A DNA stretch of 44,012 nt, from contig NZ_JNKN01000017.1 of assembly GCF_000702065.1 (NCBI RefSeq), positions 1 through 44,012 of the forward strand, given 5' to 3'. The notes below the pieces were generated by a model. The model saw nothing but the letters and a program-made list of their open reading frames with translations. It did no database searches and was not told where the DNA came from. Made by a program: the position numbers and the translations under genes. Of this stretch, positions 41,076 through 44,012 are shown piece after piece; positions within the stretch are counted from its first letter, which is position 1, and the number at the start of each line of letters is the position of its first letter. Source of the stretch: Kandleria vitulina DSM 20405. GTDB taxonomy: Bacteria > Bacillota_I > Bacilli_A > Erysipelotrichales > Coprobacillaceae.

Positions 41076-41091
41076 GAGCTCTCGCAAGCTC
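41076..41091 (-). terminator. terminator of the 240-residue hypothetical gene
   Basis: GAGCT-CTCGCA-AGCTC is a 5-bp stem with seven T residues after it on the minus strand. It overlaps the stop codon. Confidence 0.75.
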
Positions 41092-41812
41092 AATGTGGCA
41101 ACTGCATTATTTCCATGGTATAAATACAGTTTTCATTATTTTTACTTAAATCCATATAGCATTGTGTTTCATCCATAAAACACATCAGCAGTTTATCTTC
41201 AATATTATATGAAGAAATGACTTCTTGTCCTTGAAGGATTGTCTGGTCAATTTCTTTTTCAATATCCTCAATCATCTTTCTTGAAGAAACAAGTTCCTTC
41301 TTTAACAAATCAAGATTATCATGATAATGACAATGCATAAAAGATGATGCTTCATAAAACGAAGAAAAGAACAGTATATCAAATGCCGCAAACTCACGAT
41401 CATTTACACCTGCACATAAAAGCATATAAGGCTTAGTATCTATTATATGTTTATAAATACGTTTTAACTGAATACGATGCATATAGTCAGAACCCATTTC
41501 TTTATAAAGAAATATTTCAATACAATTACATGTAAAAGTAACGACCAGTTTTTCATCACCTAACATATAATTATACTTCCCACTTTCCTCATCTGATGAA
41601 TGATAAAGTTTCTCAATAATATGAAATAGACTTTTTTTATGAAATTCTACCAATGATGAATAAGAAAGAGCATCTTTAAGATTGCTTAAAAGCAAATGAT
41701 CCATCTCTCTACAGGCATCATGATCCTCCGTAAAAAACTGGACAGGACTTTTTAAATGATGACCGTAGTCCTGATAGCTTTCTTCAAAGATTAAATAAAC
41801 ATTTTCCCCCAT
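41090..41812 (-). CDS. hypothetical cytoplasmic protein
   Basis: This 240-residue protein was not recognised. It is rich in Tyr, His and Cys, with a C-terminal coiled-coil-like stretch (about 180-210, LDLLKKELVSSRKMIEDIEKEI). No TM or signal segment is present. The start at 41812 (MGENVYLIFE) is preferred because GAGGTG lies eight bases upstream; an earlier in-frame start at 41845 has no site. A TATAAT sits just upstream of the site on the minus strand. It is monocistronic. Confidence 0.6.
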   Translation of the reverse strand: MGENVYLIFEESYQDYGHHLKSPVQFFTEDHDACREMDHLLLSNLKDALSYSSLVEFHKKSLFHIIEKLYHSSDEESGKYNYMLGDEKLVVTFTCNCIEIFLYKEMGSDYMHRIQLKRIYKHIIDTKPYMLLCAGVNDREFAAFDILFFSSFYEASSFMHCHYHDNLDLLKKELVSSRKMIEDIEKEIDQTILQGQEVISSYNIEDKLLMCFMDETQCYMDLSKNNENCIYTMEIMQLPH

Positions 41813-41905
41813 AATATACACCTCTGCTATTTCATTATAAAACAATCAGAAAAAATAACATGGTCATATGTCCTATTGTGAACCTAAAAACTGGATTTAT
41901 ATAAA

Positions 41906-41931
41906 AAACTCTATCAAAACAGATAGAGTTT
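41906..41931 (-). terminator. terminator of the GNAT gene
   Basis: AAACTCTATC-AAAACA-GATAGAGTTT forms a 10-bp stem with T-rich sequence on the minus strand. It overlaps the GNAT stop codon. Confidence 0.85.
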
Positions 41932-42199
41932 ACAGTAAATTCCTTTTTTCCAATACTCTTGTAGCATAAGAGCATACAGACTTTAATGTGATATTTTGTC
42001 TTAATGCTTCATCAATAATAGTGTCTACAAGGCGTCTTGCGATTCCCTGACCTTCATAACCAGCATTCACTTCAGTATGATCAATAATCCATGTCTGATC
42101 TTCTTCTTTATATGTACATACACCAACTAAAATGTTTTTCTTTTCATCATCATAAGCTGCAGCACGATTACGGTCTGCTTCATAATTTACAGTTATCAT
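41930..42199 (-). CDS. small GNAT-like N-acetyltransferase (YidJ/NAT_SF type)
   Basis: This 89-residue protein is a minimal GNAT fold of the type that acetylates small molecules or unknown targets. The acetyl-CoA loop is GYEGQGIARRLV, followed by a helix IIDEALRQNI and a strand LKSVCSYATRVL, where many family members have CPY. The protein is short even for this family but looks complete. AAGGAGG precedes the ATG. It is monocistronic and divergent from the T-box-controlled transporter gene. Confidence 0.8.
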   Translation of the reverse strand: MITVNYEADRNRAAAYDDEKKNILVGVCTYKEEDQTWIIDHTEVNAGYEGQGIARRLVDTIIDEALRQNITLKSVCSYATRVLEKRNLL

Positions 42200-42515
42200 T
42201 TTTATCCTCCTTGTAAAATCAACACATGAGATACTTCTTAATTCAAGAATAACGATTTATCTTCTGTTTTTCAATATAAATGCTTAATAAATATCAATAA
42301 TCAATAACTGACTGTGGATTAATAGATAAGCAAAAAATTGAAAATAGAAGAACTTAATAAGATATTTATTTGGCATATCACTGTCATTGCTTTATCCATT
42401 GATACACCTATTATAAAGGATATCTTTTTGACATAAAAGGTTATAATATATTTTTGACCAAATATACACCATTTTCATAAATAGAAATATATATAATTGT
42501 CTTTTTAACAAATAT
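42200..42515. other. AT-rich intergenic region
   Basis: About 315 bases contain no gene with a ribosome binding site. There is an imperfect inverted repeat pair (TCTTCTGTTTTTCAAT near 42258 against TTGAAAATAGAAGA near 42338) and several promoter-like TTGAC hexamers (42429, 42455), but nothing conclusive. Confidence 0.4.
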
Positions 42516-42518
42516 TTG

Positions 42519-42547
42519 TTGACTTTTAAAAAAGTGAGGTCTATTAT
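42519..42547 (+). promoter_or_regulatory. promoter of the T-box/transporter transcript
   Basis: TTGACT (42519-42524) and TATTAT (42542-42547) are spaced 17 bases apart. Transcription would start near 42554, just ahead of the T-box stem I. Confidence 0.75.
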
Positions 42548-42570
42548 ATACGCAAGAGCAAAATAAAAAA

Positions 42571-42808
42571 TTCAATGACGGGAACACGTTGTGATCAGGA
42601 AGGCAATCAGAGAGTCTGTGGCTGGTGAAAACAGATTTGCTGATGATTACAGTATCGTCCCTAAGAAGCGGATTGAACAATATAGTAGATCTAGCCGGTT
42701 TCCACCGTTATATGGATAGCGTATGGTTGTACGTAAAGTGTCATGTTTAACATGGAAAAAGGATGGTACCGCGGATATATTCGTTCCTATATTGGAACGA
42801 ATTTTTTA
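42571..42808 (+). promoter_or_regulatory. T-box riboswitch with terminator
   Basis: Stem I runs from about GACGGGAA (42577) to CGTC (42656-42659). It includes the AG-bulge AGAGAG and the apical loop motif GGCTGGTGAAAAC. The T-box sequence AAAAGGATGGTACCGCGG is at 42757-42774, where TGG should pair with an uncharged tRNA NCCA end. The terminator ATTCGTTCC-TATATT-GGAACGAAT (42779-42802) with six T residues follows. Uncharged tRNA should favour antitermination of the transporter gene. The specifier codon could not be fixed; candidates in GATTACAGTAT are ATT, TAC or ACA. Confidence 0.88.
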
Positions 42809-42832
42809 TTTGCTCAAAGGGGGATATTTTAT

Positions 42833-43858
42833 ATGAAATTTTTACAGAAATGCAGTAAACTTTTATCTGATTACACAGCATTGTTTGTTATTGCTGTCGC
42901 AATCGTAACATTTTTTGCTCATAGCTTAATGAGCTGGGTCAACTTCTCATTATTCTTTGATTTTGTTGGAAACAAATTCACTAACCAATCATTGATTATC
43001 GGCATTATCATGTTCACTATGGGATTGACTCTAACTACTGAAGATTTCAAGATCTTAGCAGCTCGTCCTTTTGATATCTGTATTGGTGCATGTGCACAGT
43101 ACTTGATCATGCCATTCTTGGCTTACACTTTAACAAAGGTTCTTAATCTTTCACCTGCTATCGCATTAGGATTAATTCTTGTTGGATGCTGTCCAGGTGG
43201 GGTTTCTTCTAATATCATGTCATACCTTTGTGGTGGTGATGTTGCTTTCTCTGTTGGAATGACTACTGTTTCTACACTTCTTTCACCAGTTATGACTCCA
43301 ATCATGGTTTCATTGCTTGCTCATGGTGCTAAGATCAGCATCCATGGATTCCCAATGTTCGTTTCTATCTTAGAAACAGTTCTTTTACCTATCGCTGTTG
43401 GATTCTATCTTAACCACAAATTTGGTCAGCATAAAGTATTTAAAGAATTACAGAGCGTAATGCCTGGTATCGCAGTTATTGGTCTAGCATGCGTTGTTGG
43501 TGGTGTTGTTTCTTCTCAGGGAGAAAACTTCTTCACTTCAGGTGTTGTCGTATTCGTTGCAGTTTTCTTACATAATAGCTTAGGATATGCACTTGGATAC
43601 TTAGCTGGTAAACTTGCTGGTATGAACGTTAAGAAAAAACGTACAATCTCAATCGAAGTTGGTATGCAGAATGCCGGTTTAGCAACTAACCTTGTTACTA
43701 CAACTGCACAGTTTGCCGCATTGCCTCAAGCCGCAATCATCTGCGCTGTCTCTTGTGTATGGCATTCTATTTCCGGAACACTTATCGCTGCGCTATATGC
43801 TCAGATGGATAAACGTTCTGTATCAGTTAAAAACAAAAGCACACAGACTGAATTCTAA
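42833..43858 (+). CDS. BASS-family (bile acid:sodium symporter-like) transporter
   Basis: This 341-residue membrane transporter has nine to ten TM segments. Family motifs are IIMFTMGLTLTTEDFK in the first third, the crossover segment GCCPGGVSSNIMSYLCGGDVAFSVGMTTVSTLLSPV, and EVGMQNAGLATNL near the end. Related proteins carry bile acids, pantoate or other organic anions with sodium; a T-box leader suggests the cargo is an amino-acid precursor or 2-oxo acid, which is inference. The ATG at 42833 is chosen because AAAGGGGGA lies upstream; a longer frame from 42743 would run through the T-box. It is monocistronic. Confidence 0.88.
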   Translation: MKFLQKCSKLLSDYTALFVIAVAIVTFFAHSLMSWVNFSLFFDFVGNKFTNQSLIIGIIMFTMGLTLTTEDFKILAARPFDICIGACAQYLIMPFLAYTLTKVLNLSPAIALGLILVGCCPGGVSSNIMSYLCGGDVAFSVGMTTVSTLLSPVMTPIMVSLLAHGAKISIHGFPMFVSILETVLLPIAVGFYLNHKFGQHKVFKELQSVMPGIAVIGLACVVGGVVSSQGENFFTSGVVVFVAVFLHNSLGYALGYLAGKLAGMNVKKKRTISIEVGMQNAGLATNLVTTTAQFAALPQAAIICAVSCVWHSISGTLIAALYAQMDKRSVSVKNKSTQTEF

Positions 43859-43861
43859 GCC

Positions 43862-43888
43862 AAAAGGACAAGCATTGCTTGTCCTTTT
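43862..43888 (+). terminator. terminator of the BASS transporter gene
   Basis: AAAAGGACAAGC-ATT-GCTTGTCCTTTT is a 12-bp stem followed by GTTTTG, three bases after the stop codon. Confidence 0.9.
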
Positions 43889-44012
43889 GTTTTGAGTTAA
43901 TCATTGTATGAAGGGAAATTATGAATAAGTTGTAGCTTTATCTTTACTACAATTACAGTATATAAATACTTCGTGGCATAATTATCTTGTGATTATCAAA
44001 AAATATGTGATA
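43889..44012. other. intergenic, no feature found
   Basis: The last 124 bases are AT-rich. An ATG after GAAGGG at 43921 opens only a four-codon frame, and a short TTGTAG/CTACAA dyad near 43930-43953 has no clear role. Confidence 0.4.

Noticed and set aside
42441-42680. 79-residue ORF on the minus strand
   Set aside because: It overlaps the T-box and its promoter, lacks a ribosome binding site and has no recognisable protein features.
42743-42832. longer N-terminus of the BASS transporter starting at 42743
   Set aside because: Those 30 codons lie in the T-box antiterminator and terminator, and the ribosome binding site is before 42833.

Overview
The window reads as chromosome of a low-GC Gram-positive (Firmicutes) bacterium. 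Supporting signs are the RNA polymerase delta subunit, HPr kinase/phosphorylase, a T-box leader, cre-like sites, strong AGGAGG-type ribosome binding sites, AT-rich intergenic DNA and eight tRNA genes that all encode their CCA end. The gene mix and small size of several regulators suggest a gut Erysipelotrichia-type organism, but that placement is inference and was not tested by any search.

Layout. 1-2.6 kb: a Bce-type two-component system (sensor kinase plus OmpR-family regulator) followed by what looks like only the first part of its FtsX-type permease, next to sequence that may be a transposase remnant. 2.7-6.4 kb: a large secreted GH32 fructan hydrolase. 6.5-7.3 kb: an eight-gene tRNA operon with its own promoter and terminator, containing duplicated Leu(TAG) and Val(TAC) genes. 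7.3-10.5 kb: an aminotransferase/MIF-like pair with two cre-like sites, then metY (O-acetylhomoserine sulfhydrylase) whose leader carries two copies of a 17-bp operator and a 19-codon leader ORF.

10.6-20.2 kb: one apparent seven-gene operon, S41 protease-uvrB-cca-uvrA-hprK-lgt-DUF898, with genes overlapping or spaced by at most 11 bases. It combines nucleotide excision repair, tRNA end repair, carbon-catabolite signalling and lipoprotein maturation. 20.3-21 kb: a secreted phage-lysozyme-like protein behind an unusual array of 11-bp TTAAGAA repeats. 21-28.4 kb: housekeeping genes (gap, rpoE-argS, cardiolipin synthase, DUF1934, HD phosphohydrolase, purine nucleoside phosphorylase). 28.5-32.3 kb: a 1275-residue EAL protein with three degenerate GGDEF domains and a PAS domain, probably a c-di-GMP phosphodiesterase.

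32.4-37.4 kb: accessory genes, including a TTG-started hypothetical, a Dabb/HAD pair, a secreted 3D-like protein behind eight tandem copies of the same 11-bp repeat, a lipoprotein, two tiny genes, and an XRE-type regulator paired with an unknown protein. 37.4-41 kb: two ABC-2 exporter systems, one with a YtrA-like GntR repressor and a repeated operator. 41-44 kb: a hypothetical protein, a small GNAT protein, and a BASS-family transporter under a T-box riboswitch.

The most interesting signal is the 11-bp-period TTAAGAA repeat array. It occurs upstream of two secreted proteins that probably act on the cell wall, with a minimal two-unit version before a third gene. The period and the NTTAAG-N5-NTTAAG core look like tandem sites for an OmpR/PhoB-family response regulator of the CiaR type, but the arrays are unusually long and largely lie downstream of the best promoter candidates.
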